NCBI RefSeq assembly: GCF_010183535.1
Contig: NC_071332.1
Span: forward strand, 4,712,001 to 4,776,000
Source of the DNA: Caenorhabditis remanei
Lineage: Eukaryota > Nematoda > Chromadorea > Rhabditida > Rhabditidae
Length of the DNA: 64,000 nucleotides
Reading direction: 5' to 3'
This document shows positions 19,861 through 29,674 of this stretch, one piece after another. Position numbers and translations under genes: made by a program. Position 1 is the stretch's first letter. Every line of letters starts with the position of its first letter. Under the pieces are notes generated by a model. It made no database searches, was not told the DNA's origin, and was given only the letters and a program-made list of their open reading frames with translations.

Positions 19861-22800
19861 ATGGCGAAACGAGAAATGCGGAAGAGTCTAAAATGGGATA
19901 TTGACAATTTATTCAAGTCACCGGAGACCGCGGAGGCGGAGTTTCAGCGTAAGTTTAGTTCTGGAAGATTCGCTGATTCTGAAGGTGTCAAATTTGAAAA
20001 AAAATTCTGAAAATTTTTGAAATTTTTCTCGTTTTCACCTCTATATTAGCACGGCACGTTTCTTACAACCGCGCTCTACCGAAACCGATGAAAATTTGCG
20101 TGCAAAATTAAGAGGATCACAGAATAAGTGGCATTTTTAAAGGGTATTTCGGTGGAGCGCACTTGTAAAAACGTTACCGAGCTAATAGTGAAAATTGAAA
20201 AAAATCAGAATTTTTCGCAAACTTCTATCAAAGAATGCAATTTATGGTCATTTTTTCGTTAAAAATTCTGATTTTTCGTTTTCCACCCTTTTTAAGCAAT
20301 TTTATTCAGTTTTCAGTAATTTTCCACCTCTCAAATTTCCAAAAAAGTTTCAGAAGCGATCAAACGACGAAAACTGGACGATGGCACGTCTTCAACACCG
20401 CCAAGAGTTCGATCCGACCCGCGGGATGCTCTGAAACCGAAGCTATCGTTACATTTGACAAGATTAGGCGATGGACATCGATTAGATTGTGAAAGTACGC
20501 GAAAATGCGCTCTATTGGGAAAAGGATGGTGTAGTCCGGGTGGACAAGTTGAATATGAGAGTTTGAACTTTTCGGCTGATTTTCTTGTTTTTAGCGATTT
20601 TTTTCGCGGAAAATGCAAAATCTTATCAAAAATGACAATGCCCAGAAATTCTTGTTTTTTCACAAAAAATTTTGAATTTTTATACTTATTTTCATTATTT
20701 TTCCTCACTTTTTCTTAAATAGAACGTTATTTAGACTAAAACTTCCCATTTTTTTAATTAAAAATTCATGGAAAAATCATAAAAATCGACTGAAATAGTT
20801 TTCCGTGCCCTGTACTCATTTTGGACTAGACAAACGCTGTTTTTCAAATAAATGTCGATTTTCCTGATTTTTTTGTCGAATTTTTTATGAAAAACCTATA
20901 GAAAAATGCAAAATAATATCAAAAATGGTCAGAAAAGTTAGTTTTTTCTTGTTATTACGGCACGCTTCATACAACCGCGCTCTACCGAAATCGAAGAAAA
21001 TTGAGTGCAAATTGAGAGACTCAGAGAAAAAGAGACATTTTTCAAATGGATTTCGGTGGAGCGCAGTTGTAAGAACTGTGCCGTGCTAATAAAAATCAAA
21101 AATTTTTGAAAAATTACAATTTTTGAAATCGTCTTTTCCTCCCAGACAACACAACTCCATTTCTCAATAGAGCGAATTTACATCAAATTTCGAACAAAAA
21201 AAACCGAATTTTCTATATTTTCAGACCTTGCTAACCTCATTCATTACTGTATCTTCGGCTCAAAATCGATACAAAAACCGCGATGGGCAACAATATCTCA
21301 GCATAGGTATCTTCTACAGACACTGGTGGTTCGAGTCAATGTGGAAGACAACTTTTTCGTGAGTTTATCCCGGATAATTGAAATTTGAGGCATATTAGCA
21401 CGACACACTTCATACAAACGCGCTCTACCGAAACCGAAGAAAATTGTGTGCGAAATTGAGAGACGCAGAGAAAAAGAGACATTTTCAAGGGTATTTCGAT
21501 AGAGCGCAGGTGTAAGAACTGTTGATCTAAAAAAATTTTGACTTTCAGGCCACCACGAATCTGAAATTTCTCAACGAGTTTTTCGATAGACACTGGCTAG
21601 AGCTCGGCGCGGATATCAGTGATCGTCGACTCTTCTGGAATTCTTTAATGAATGTTCGATTGGATTTAAAGGAGCAGATTAAGAGGAAAACTGACAGAAT
21701 GCAAAAGACATTTGATCTACTCGGAAAGTTCGATAGAAGTCATTTCGTGTTGACGACTGAGCAGATGGCTGAAAGGAATTTCCCGTTTCCAGGGGAGGAG
21801 GGCATTGTGGCTACGAAAATGAGGTAGAGTAATATGGAAAAATGGATGGGAAGCTGAAGACGTGGGGATTCTAAATCAGGTTTCAGATTTTGAGTGGGAT
21901 TAAATTGAAGCCAGATGCAAGAATTGGCAAAAATTTGAATTTTTGAAAATTTTCAGATTTTTTTGCAAAAGGTTGTGTTTTCGAGTAAGATTTTAAATAT
22001 CGATAAAAACTGAAGCTTCCGAGAAATTTTTGACTATTTTTGATTAAAATTTCAAAAAAAAAACTCGTAAAAATTTGAGAAACGGACCGAGATTTTGCAA
22101 GTGATTGTATTTATCTCGCCTCATTTTAATCCTAGATCAATTCTGAAAACTCATTATGAATACTCACGTCTTTACTGTGAAAAAAATAAAGTTTGGCCAA
22201 GGATTTTCAAAAAAAATTTTCGCGCCCAAAACGCTTTAGTGCATTTAAATGCACTAAAGCGTTTTGGGCGCGAAAATTTTTTTTGAAAATCCTTGGCCAA
22301 ACTTTATTTTTTTCACAGTAGGTTCTAGAATCACAGATACTCTATTAAGAAAAAGTCACTTTTAGGAGAAAAGTCTGAATCCACATCTCAAAAAAAAAGT
22401 TTTTCTTAGATAAAACTCACTGAAAATGCGAAGAATTTTCTATGGATTTTCAGATAATATTCCGGTTTCTGATGAACTTCAATCCCAGACAAAATCTGAA
22501 AATTGATTCAGAATTCTCACGACGTCACCTAATATGTGATTTTTAGTCTATAAATTCAGGATTTTTTATTTTTTAAATGAATTTCCACTGCCAACTTTTC
22601 TGTGTGTCTGTTTGTACGGATGTCCATTTTGAGCTGGAAATGAGCAAAAATAACAGTGTTTTTGATAATAAATACGGATTTTTGATTTCCGGTCCGAATG
22701 TCCACTGAAAATTGTGATTTTCTATGTTTGTCCGGATGTCCATTTTTAACTGAAAATGAGCGGAAATATTTGGCGAAAAATTAGTCTAACTGTTTCCGAG

Positions 22801-25254
22801 TGTCCGAATGCCCAGTTCACCTTAAAAATTGGTGGAAATTTTAATTTTTCTATGAAAAATGAGGGCTTTTGATTTTCTTTAAATTTTCGGTGTGTCTGTT
22901 CGTCCGGATATCCGTTTTGACCTGAAAATAAGTCATCTTTTTCAGAAATTCTATTAGCTCGGCACTATTCTTGCAACTGCGCTCCACCGAAATGCCCTTG
23001 AAAATGTCTCTTTTTCACTGAGTATCTCAATTTCGCACACTATTTTCTTCGTTTTCGGTAGAGCGCGATTGTAAGAAACGTGCCGTGCTAATATCGTTGT
23101 TGTTAAAAATGAATGTTGTGAACGAGACTCCGCCCATTGAAAAAATCTGCCGTCCAGAAGAAATAGTCGATATTTTCAAAAAGCTGACGTTGTAAGGATT
23201 CAGAATAAACACCCAAAATTTACTAAACATCAAAATGAACCAAGTTACGACGCTTTTTTCTCTTACAGACAACAAAATTCATGTAAAAAGTTCAATAATT
23301 TAGTAATTTTGAAAAAAATTGTTTAATATATTAGCTCGGCACAGCTCTTACAACTGCGCTCCACCGAAATGCCCTTGAAAAATGTCTCTTTTTCTCTGAG
23401 ACTCTCAATTTCGCACACAATTTTCTTCGGTTTCGGTAGAGCGCGGTTGTAAGAAGTGTGTCGTGCTAATAGCTCGAAAATAGACTTTTTTAACGAAATT
23501 CCAAACTTTTGAATCATGTATTCGTCACTACCAAGCCATTCCCACCAAATTTGAGAAATTTACCCATTTTCCAGATACAAAAAGATCACTCACTCCTCAC
23601 CGCTCTACTCTGTCGATTGCGAGATGTGTGAGACGACTCACGCGAATCGAGAACTCACTCGAATCTCGCTCATCGACGAGAAACAAAACACAATTCTGGA
23701 TACTCTCGTGAAACCACGTGGAGACATCACTGATTACGTCACAAGGTATTCTGGAATCACAGCGAAGATGATGGAAGGTGTGACGACTACATTAGAAGAC
23801 GTGCAGCGTGCGATTCAGAATCTGTTACCGCCCGACGCGATTCTAGTGGGACACTCGCTAGAGCACGATTTGAGTGCCATGAAAATGACTCATCCGTTTT
23901 GTTTAGATGTGTGTCATTCGTTGAATTACACAAATAACGTGTTTGAAAACCGGAATAGTTTGAAAAGTCTGACTGAAATGTTTCTCGGCGAACAGATTCA
24001 AACGGAATACGGACACTGCTCCTATGAGGATGCATGGGCGGCTCTGAGACTTGCTCAACTCAAAATTCAAGAGGGAATTGTGTTTGGAGTGGCGAGTTAT
24101 GGATGGAAATACTCACAGTATAGAGAGGAGCAAAAGCTGAAAAATGGGGATGGGGAAATCTTAAAATCCACTCAAAACTCTGCAGCAGCCCCGATCCCCT
24201 GCACCGGATGCCTTGGGCCTACTGTAGTCGGGTGTACTGTAGTCAATTGTCGGTGTCGTTTCGTGGCGGGACCCGCGCAATGTGTCGCGTGTTGCGTGAG
24301 AAATTTGGTGTCGGAAGAGGGAGATTTCGATTGGAGAGAGACTTTAGAGGTGGATTTGGAGATGGAACGAGTCACGAGTCCCATTGAGAATTATGTGAAG
24401 AAAGATGAGATGAAATCGGTTTTGATGGGTTTTGAGGCGCCTGAAGTGTTGGAGAAGATGCCCGAGATGGGAAGGAAGTGAGTTGGGGAAATTGGGAATA
24501 ATTGGTGTGCAAATGCCAAAAAAAAAACAAGAAAAACTGGTATTTTTGATGGAAAATAGCTTTTTTCACCCCAATTTCTTACAAAATCTAACGAAAAATG
24601 TGTTTTTTCTCTGTTTTTTAATCGAAATTTGTGGAAAATTGAAAAAGAAATCAAGAAAAATAGATTTTTGATGGATAAATGCCGTTTTCTATCAATTTTT
24701 AATCGTGATTTCTCTAAAAAGTAAGGTTTCGCCTATTTTTTTTCCAATGTTCTTTTTGTTTTAGGTAGGAAAGATGAAAATTCTCCAATTTTCAGAAAAC
24801 AACTTTTTTCTGACAATTTTAGAAAAACTCAAACTCATATTATAATAGAACGACACAGATCTTACAACCGCGCTCTGCCGAAACCGAAGAAAACAGTGTA
24901 CGAAATTGAGAGATTCAGAGAAAAAGAGACATTTTTCAAGGGCATTTCGATGGAGCGCAGTTGTAAAACCTGTGCCCAATTAATAGAAAAACTTAACTTT
25001 TTTAAAAGTTCCGAAAATTTTGAAAAAATAATAAAAATTCCAAAATTTCCAGAATCCACTTGAAACTGCCCTCCTCATTCCCCACTTACTCTTCATTCAT
25101 CGACAACGTTGCCTCCGAAATGCTCAATGACAGTGCCATATTCATAGAAATCGATAGGAAAAAAGTGGAACCATTGCCCAGAAGTTCTCCAGAAGATGAC
25201 GAGGGAGAAGTCGTCGACAATTCAGAAGCTCTCAACGAGATTTTATATCTCTAA
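19861..25254 (+). CDS. DEDDh RNA exonuclease (REXO-like), copy 1, C-terminally truncated
   Basis: 3'-5' exonuclease of the RNase T/REXO family. Exons: 19861-19948, 20354-20539 (or -20560), 21225-21358, 21549-21823, 23575-24477, 25053-25254. Catalytic motifs lie in exon 5: Exo I SVDCEMCE, Exo II HSLEHDL, Exo III HCSYEDAW (DEDDh type). After them comes a Cys-rich segment (CTGCLGPTVVGC...CRCRF...CVACC) that may bind zinc. The last exon runs into the duplication junction: after ALNEI the frame reads LYL and stops, so about 30 C-terminal residues of copy 2 are lost (595 residues against 623). The catalytic domain is complete. Probably orthologous to C. elegans C05C8.5 by position. Confidence 0.9.
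20044..20188. mobile_element. TA-MITE, exonuclease copy 1 intron 1
   Basis: Same site as 37281-37421 in copy 2, but the two differ strongly in their right halves although the flanks are nearly identical. Confidence 0.85.
20953..21089. mobile_element. TA-MITE, exonuclease copy 1 intron 2
   Basis: Begins TTATTACGGCACGC (a few bases shorter at the left end) and ends GTGCCGTGCTAATA. Essentially identical to copy 2 at 38092-38228. Confidence 0.85.
21392..21530. mobile_element. TA-MITE, exonuclease copy 1 intron 3
   Basis: Right end decayed (GTTGATCTAA instead of GCCGAGCTAAT). Its right half matches the MITE at 37373-37410 better than its positional counterpart 38532-38674. Confidence 0.8.
22175..22318. 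mobile_element. Perfect 144-bp palindrome flanked by TA
   Basis: The first 72 bases (CTGTGAAAAAAATAAAG...TGCATTT) are the exact reverse complement of the last 72, with no spacer. TA stands on both sides (22173-22174 and 22319-22320). It lies in the intron 21824-23574 of exonuclease copy 1 and the equivalent position of copy 2 (about 39495) is empty. Likely a recent mariner/Tc1-type MITE. Confidence 0.9.
22950..23093. mobile_element. TA-MITE, exonuclease copy 1 intron 4
   Basis: From TTAGCTCGGCACTATTC to GTGCCGTGCTAAT, full-length. Not found at the matching place in copy 2. Confidence 0.85.
23330..23471. mobile_element. TA-MITE, exonuclease copy 1 intron 4
   Basis: Full-length, ends TTAGCTCGGCACAG and GTGTCGTGCTAATA. 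About 100 bp before the acceptor of the catalytic exon. In copy 2 this site has lost or never had it. Confidence 0.85.
24848..24983. mobile_element. TA-MITE, exonuclease copy 1 last intron
   Basis: Diverged ends (AGAACGACACAGATC and GTGCCCAATTAA). The same insertion is in copy 2 at 41983-42118 with almost no difference. Confidence 0.8.
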
Positions 25255-25388
25255 AGGTTATTTTTGGGGTTTCGGTGATTTCGTTTCTTTAATCAAGAAT
25301 CTTGATCTCATTGATCAACACCAAAATTGTTTTGGAAGCTTCTCGGCTGCCGACTTAGAGGGAGCGATAAGGAACACGCTCAGTTTGC

Positions 25389-25461
25389 GGCCGGGTGGCT
25401 CAGGTGGGAACGCGGCGGTCACCGCGCACAAGAGGTCAGTGGTTCGAGTCCGTTCCCCGAC
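25389..25461 (+). tRNA. tRNA-like sequence, second copy (probable pseudogene)
   Basis: The 73-nt sequence is unchanged relative to 8591-8663, with intact A-box-like and B-box motifs and following TTTT, while surrounding bases have diverged more. Its host intron no longer exists here because the neighbouring DMAC2L exons are missing. Confidence 0.4.
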
Positions 25462-25497
25462 TTTTCCCTTTTTTCTTTTTTCCACACTTCTACTAAC

Positions 25498-25589
25498 TTA
25501 TTAAATCCTTCCAACACCCAACGAAGTCCCGGAATATTGTGCTGGCCGAGGGCGAGCATGAATTTCTCTTGCATTTTACGAATACTCAT
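25498..25589 (-). pseudogene. Orphan first exon of the DMAC2L gene
   Basis: Same 92-nt exon as 8700-8791 (starts MSIRKMQEKFMLALGQ) with its upstream TTTTTTAG acceptor and a changed but still usable donor (GTTAGT for GTGAGT). The two coding differences seen are synonymous. Exons 2 and 3 lie outside the duplicated segment, so it cannot make the protein. It is convergent with exonuclease copy 1, which ends at 25254. Confidence 0.85.
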
Positions 25590-25793
25590 CTAAAAAATAA
25601 AAAAAGGTGAAAATTGCAGATTTAATAAATGCTAAATAAGTATAAAATCCGATTTACAAGGAATTTTTCTGGGTAAAAAACAGGAAAAAAATGGGGGAAA
25701 TTGAGGAATATTTATATTCATTGTACATAAGAGATCTTTGGGGTTAAAATTACACTTAAAAATGAGATCTTTTTCAGAAATAATTGCATAAAA

Positions 25794-28700
25794 TCAGTCC
25801 ATATAAGGTTGTGGCGACCATTGCTTCTCGTGAATCGCCTTTCCCTCGGGATTCGCCGTCAAACGTGGCACATCGTGGCGAAGCATGAATTCTCGAACTT
25901 TCCAGCGGAGTGACAGACGGCGGAGTTCGCCAGGCGCCGGGTGTCGTTCCCATTCGTTTCTGGAATTTTCGAATTTGCCGGGTGTTCAATGGAGCGCGTT
26001 TGCATTGAACCTACTTATAAAGATGATATCTGGTGACTGGATCAAATTTATATGGAACTCTTCCTGGTTTCGGAGACCGGACGGGACGAACACTCGGATC
26101 TCGGATGATGAAATTTGATTTTTTTGGATCTGATGGATTTTCAGATGACGTCAATCCGACTGAAACTGATTCAGCGATTTCTTCTTCGTCCTCCACTACC
26201 TCGTCTGTTAGATCTTCTGGTTGGCCACCGTCGCTGGAGAGTTTGTCCATTACCTGGAAAAGTTTAGGCTATTTTCAGTAAAAAATGATGATTTTTGTTG
26301 AAAATTTGAAAATTTTCCCTAAAAAATGGGTTTGTACGTGGAAAAATTGCGATTTTGGCAATTTTATTTTGAAAAAATTGATATTTCTAGCAAACAATCG
26401 CGATTGACCATTCAAAATCAAAATTTTTAGCAGTTTTCCAGCTAAAATTGAAACTTTTCAATTAAAAAATGGGTTTGTACATGAAAAAATTGCGATTTTG
26501 GCAATTTGTTTTTTTGAAAAACCGAAATTTTTCCATATGCAAACCCATTTTTCAGCTAAAAATTGAAATTTTTCCCTAAAAAATGGGTTTGTACGTGGAA
26601 AACATGCGATTTTATTCGATTTTTGTGAAAAAAACCTTAATTTCAGGATAAAAATTGCACATTTTCATGAAAAACTTGTTTCTTACTCAAAAACAGTATT
26701 TTCAGCAATTTTTCAGCTAAAAATTGAAATTTTTCACTTAAAAAGTGGGTTTCTACATGAAAAAATTTTGATTTTTATGAAAAAAAAATCAAGAAATTAA
26801 AATTTCAGAAAGAAAAATTGAAAATTTTAACTGAAAATCGCGATTTCTTACTGAAAAAGAAAAAAAATTTTCAGCATTTTTTCACTTAAAACTTGAAATT
26901 TTTCACTTCAAAAATGGGTTCGTACAAGAAAAAATTGCGAGTTTATTCGATTTTTGTGAAAAAAAAACCTTAATTTCAAGATGAAAAATTGACATTTTTC
27001 GCTAAAAAAATGGGCGATTTCCTACTCAAAATCAGAATTTTCAGCTAAAAATTGAATCTTTATACTTTTTGGATCTACCTGTTCTTCTGGATTCTCTACA
27101 GTAACCTCAGTCTTCGGTTCCTTCATTTCCAGACTTTTAGCAGCAGAATCAGAAGATTTTTTGAAAAATTTCCAGTTCAATTTATTGAAAACTTCTCGAA
27201 TAGAAGACAACATTTTTCGGTTTAAAAAGAAATTCTTTTTCGAAAAACCAACCTCATTGGCTCCCCGACACATCTCATATGCTCGATGAATACTTCGCCA
27301 CGCTTGATCGATCAACGACTTGGCTTCGAAATTCTCACGGGGTGCTGCGCTTTTTTCGTCGTCACCGTCAGAGTCATTGACATCGGGGAATTCCAGATTC
27401 TCGTAAACATATCGTTTGCCTTGGCGTTCTGGAATGGAAAAATAACTGGATATGGAGGGTGAAAACAGGGGGAATTCTGGAGATAAAATAGAGGAGAAAT
27501 GGGAGAAATTTAAGCGTTTTTCAGATTTTTTAATGTAGAAAAATCGCGTTTTTGCATACTTGTCAAGGCCCGGCTTCAGAAAATGACCCTTTTATTTCAA
27601 TTTTTCATTGAAAATGTGACCATTTCTGATGATTTTTCATTGAATTTGAACTTTTGCGCCAAAACAATCGCGCCGGGGATTGACAGGTCTGGAAAAACTG
27701 GATAAGTGCGAAAAGACCGATTTTGACTCATTTTTCACGAAAAACACACATTTTTCTTCATTTTCATGCAGTTTAAGTCATTTTCCTCATACTTGTCAAA
27801 AATCGGGCCGGCCCGGCTCGGCCCGTCGGCCCGGCCCGGCCCGGCCCGGGCCGCCACGGGCCGGGCCGGGCCGAAATTTCTCTCGGCCCGGCCCGGCCCG
27901 GTCGGCCCGGATTCAAAAATGGGTACCCATTTTTACCAAATTTTTTTTGAAATTTTTCGAAAAAAAACAGTAAAAATGCTTAAATTATCATTACATATTC
28001 ACATTTTGATTCAATTTTAAATGTTTATTCGAAAACTATACTTTTTTCAAAAAATTTCCAAAAAAAATTCAAAAACTCAAAATGTTTTGAAAAAATGTTT
28101 CAAAACGGGCCGAGCGGGCCGGGCCGGGCCGGGCCGGGCCGAGATTTTTCCTGATTTCGGCCCGGCCCGGCCCGGCCCGTGACAAGTATGATTTTCCTCA
28201 CTTCTCAACAAAATCGGCGACTGAATATTCATTTTTCCCGTCTCTAGGAGGTTGAAAACGGAGGAAATCTGAATGAAACAGTGAAGAAATGGAGAAATTG
28301 AAGCGTTTTCAGTGTTCAAAATTAGTTCTAGAAAAATCGCATTTTTGATGAGGAAAAACGAGAAATCATCTCATATTAATTTCAAAAAATCATACTTGCA
28401 ACGGACAGGGCCAAGAGGAGAATTTTCACTGCCCGGCTGAAAAAACTTGAAAAAATTTTCCAAAAACGTCGAATTTTTGACTATACTGTAGAATTCAATC
28501 GAAAGCTAGTTATGCATCAAAAATTTGAATTTTTAATGTGAACAAATAAAAAATTGGTGAAAAAAGTAACATTTTTGAAGCCAGGCTGAGAATAACTTTT
28601 TTCAAACATTTTTGTCCGAAAACCGAGTGTTTTGGGGAAAAAAATGAAGTAAATTTTTTGAAAACTGAAGAAAAATCTGAAAAATACATTTTTCTGACAG

Positions 28701-29306
28701 AAAATGTGGAAATTATGCTGAAAACTGTTCAAAATTCCCAAAAAAAAAACAAGTTTCAATTGAGAAACAGTCCAAATCTTCACTTTCTCATCGAGAATGT
28801 CTGAAAAATCTGGCTTGTGACAAAAAACATGTTTCAAGCTGGTTTTTACACCAAAAATTTTAGAGTTAAAATCCCGATTTTAACTCATTTTTCACGAGAA
28901 AACCAGATTTTTTCTTCGTTTTCAAGCAGTTTAACTCTTTTTTCAGCTTTAGAGACCCGAATCCCTCACTTCTCGACACAATCGGCGACTGAATATTCAT
29001 TTTTCCCGTCTCTAAATCCTCTCTTTGTCTCCACAAAAATCGGGCGGCCGGATCAATCGATAATGATGCAAAAAGTGATTCATTCAACACGTCGTCTCCT
29101 CCGTCACTTTCAGACAAATACGACTCTTCGTTGAGGTATTTGTTGATTTCTGGAAAAAAATTGAATTAAATTTAAATTTTTTAAATTTTGAATTTTTTCG
29201 AAAAATTACCATTTTTGAGCTTCGCCAGTTGTACACCACTTTGAATATGTTGTCCCATTTGATGAATAATATCCTCAAGCTCTTTTTCCGTGGTGAAATC
29301 CGCCAT
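25794..29306 (-). CDS. hyls-1: HYLS-1-like centriole/cilium protein, copy 2
   Basis: Exons on the minus strand: 29210-29306, 28970-29149, 27079-27428, 26015-26253, 25794-25959, giving 343 residues with all phases matching. The exon 27079-27428 is open throughout (GANEVGFSKKNFF...FNKLNWKFFKK...NPEEQ), whereas the corresponding copy 1 stretch is broken. The HYLS1 box at the C-terminus is the same as in copy 1. The last intron is 55 bp. The intron 26254-27078 is more than twice as long as in copy 1 owing to repeat expansion, and the intron 27429-28969 has gained CCCGG-rich repeats. Its former operon partner is represented only by the orphan exon at 25498-25589. Confidence 0.88.
26290..27050. repeat. 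Degenerate tandem repeat in hyls-1 copy 2 intron
   Basis: Five or six diverged units containing AAAAAATGGGTTTGTACGTG and GCGATTTT. Copy 1 has about two such units (9510-9720). The difference makes the intron 825 bp here against roughly 376 bp in copy 1. Confidence 0.7.
27553..27690. mobile_element. ACTTGTCAAGGCCCGG element, copy 2 only
   Basis: Begins CATACTTGTCAAGGCCCGGC and ends near CCGGGGATTGACAGGTCTG, so the ends are inverted repeats. The same type as 33917-34112. Absent from hyls-1 copy 1. Confidence 0.55.
27790..28192. mobile_element. Element with long CCCGG terminal arrays
   Basis: Both ends are GC-only arrays of GGCCC/CCCGG units (about 27805-27915 and 28105-28185) bounded by ACTTGTCA and TGACAAGT; the centre is AT-rich and noncoding. 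Lies in the second intron of hyls-1 copy 2. Part of the centre (AAAATGTTTTGAAAAA and similar) recurs at 61640-61740 and 10410-10590. Confidence 0.65.
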
Positions 29307-29674
29307 TTTTGGAGGAAATTGGGGAGTCAGTGAGGCAGAAATCGAATCATAAAGGAAATGACGATTTTTGAGTACCCGTGATGATTTTCAGGCGATCAAT
29401 CACCTGATTTTGTGTTGTTCTGAAAAGAATAGATGAAAATCAACAGAAAACACTAGAAAGAAAATATTTGTTTACGAATTTGAAAAATAGCGAAAATGTA
29501 AAGTGCGTGCGGCAAAATTGCGAAAACCGCGTGCCCGGCTTGCGAAAGTGAACTCCGCCTCTTTTTTTGTTTATTTTATTTTTATTTTGGAGATATTTTG
29601 GAGATTTTGGAGATTTGCGAAGGCGAACTTTTCAATGAGAACGGAAAAAAATGAAATAATTTTTTTAGCGACAA

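Larger units (their letters stand above)
8449..25241. repeat. Segmental tandem duplication, copy 1
   Basis: This segment, beginning at TATCTCTAAAGG and ending in ...AACGAGATT, recurs at 25242-42380 with the same gene order and strand: hyls-1, hpo-9 with nested MSP, exonuclease. Exons are nearly identical and introns differ mainly by repeat insertions. The left edge is inside intron 1 of the DMAC2L gene; the right edge is inside the last exonuclease exon. Confidence 0.93.
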
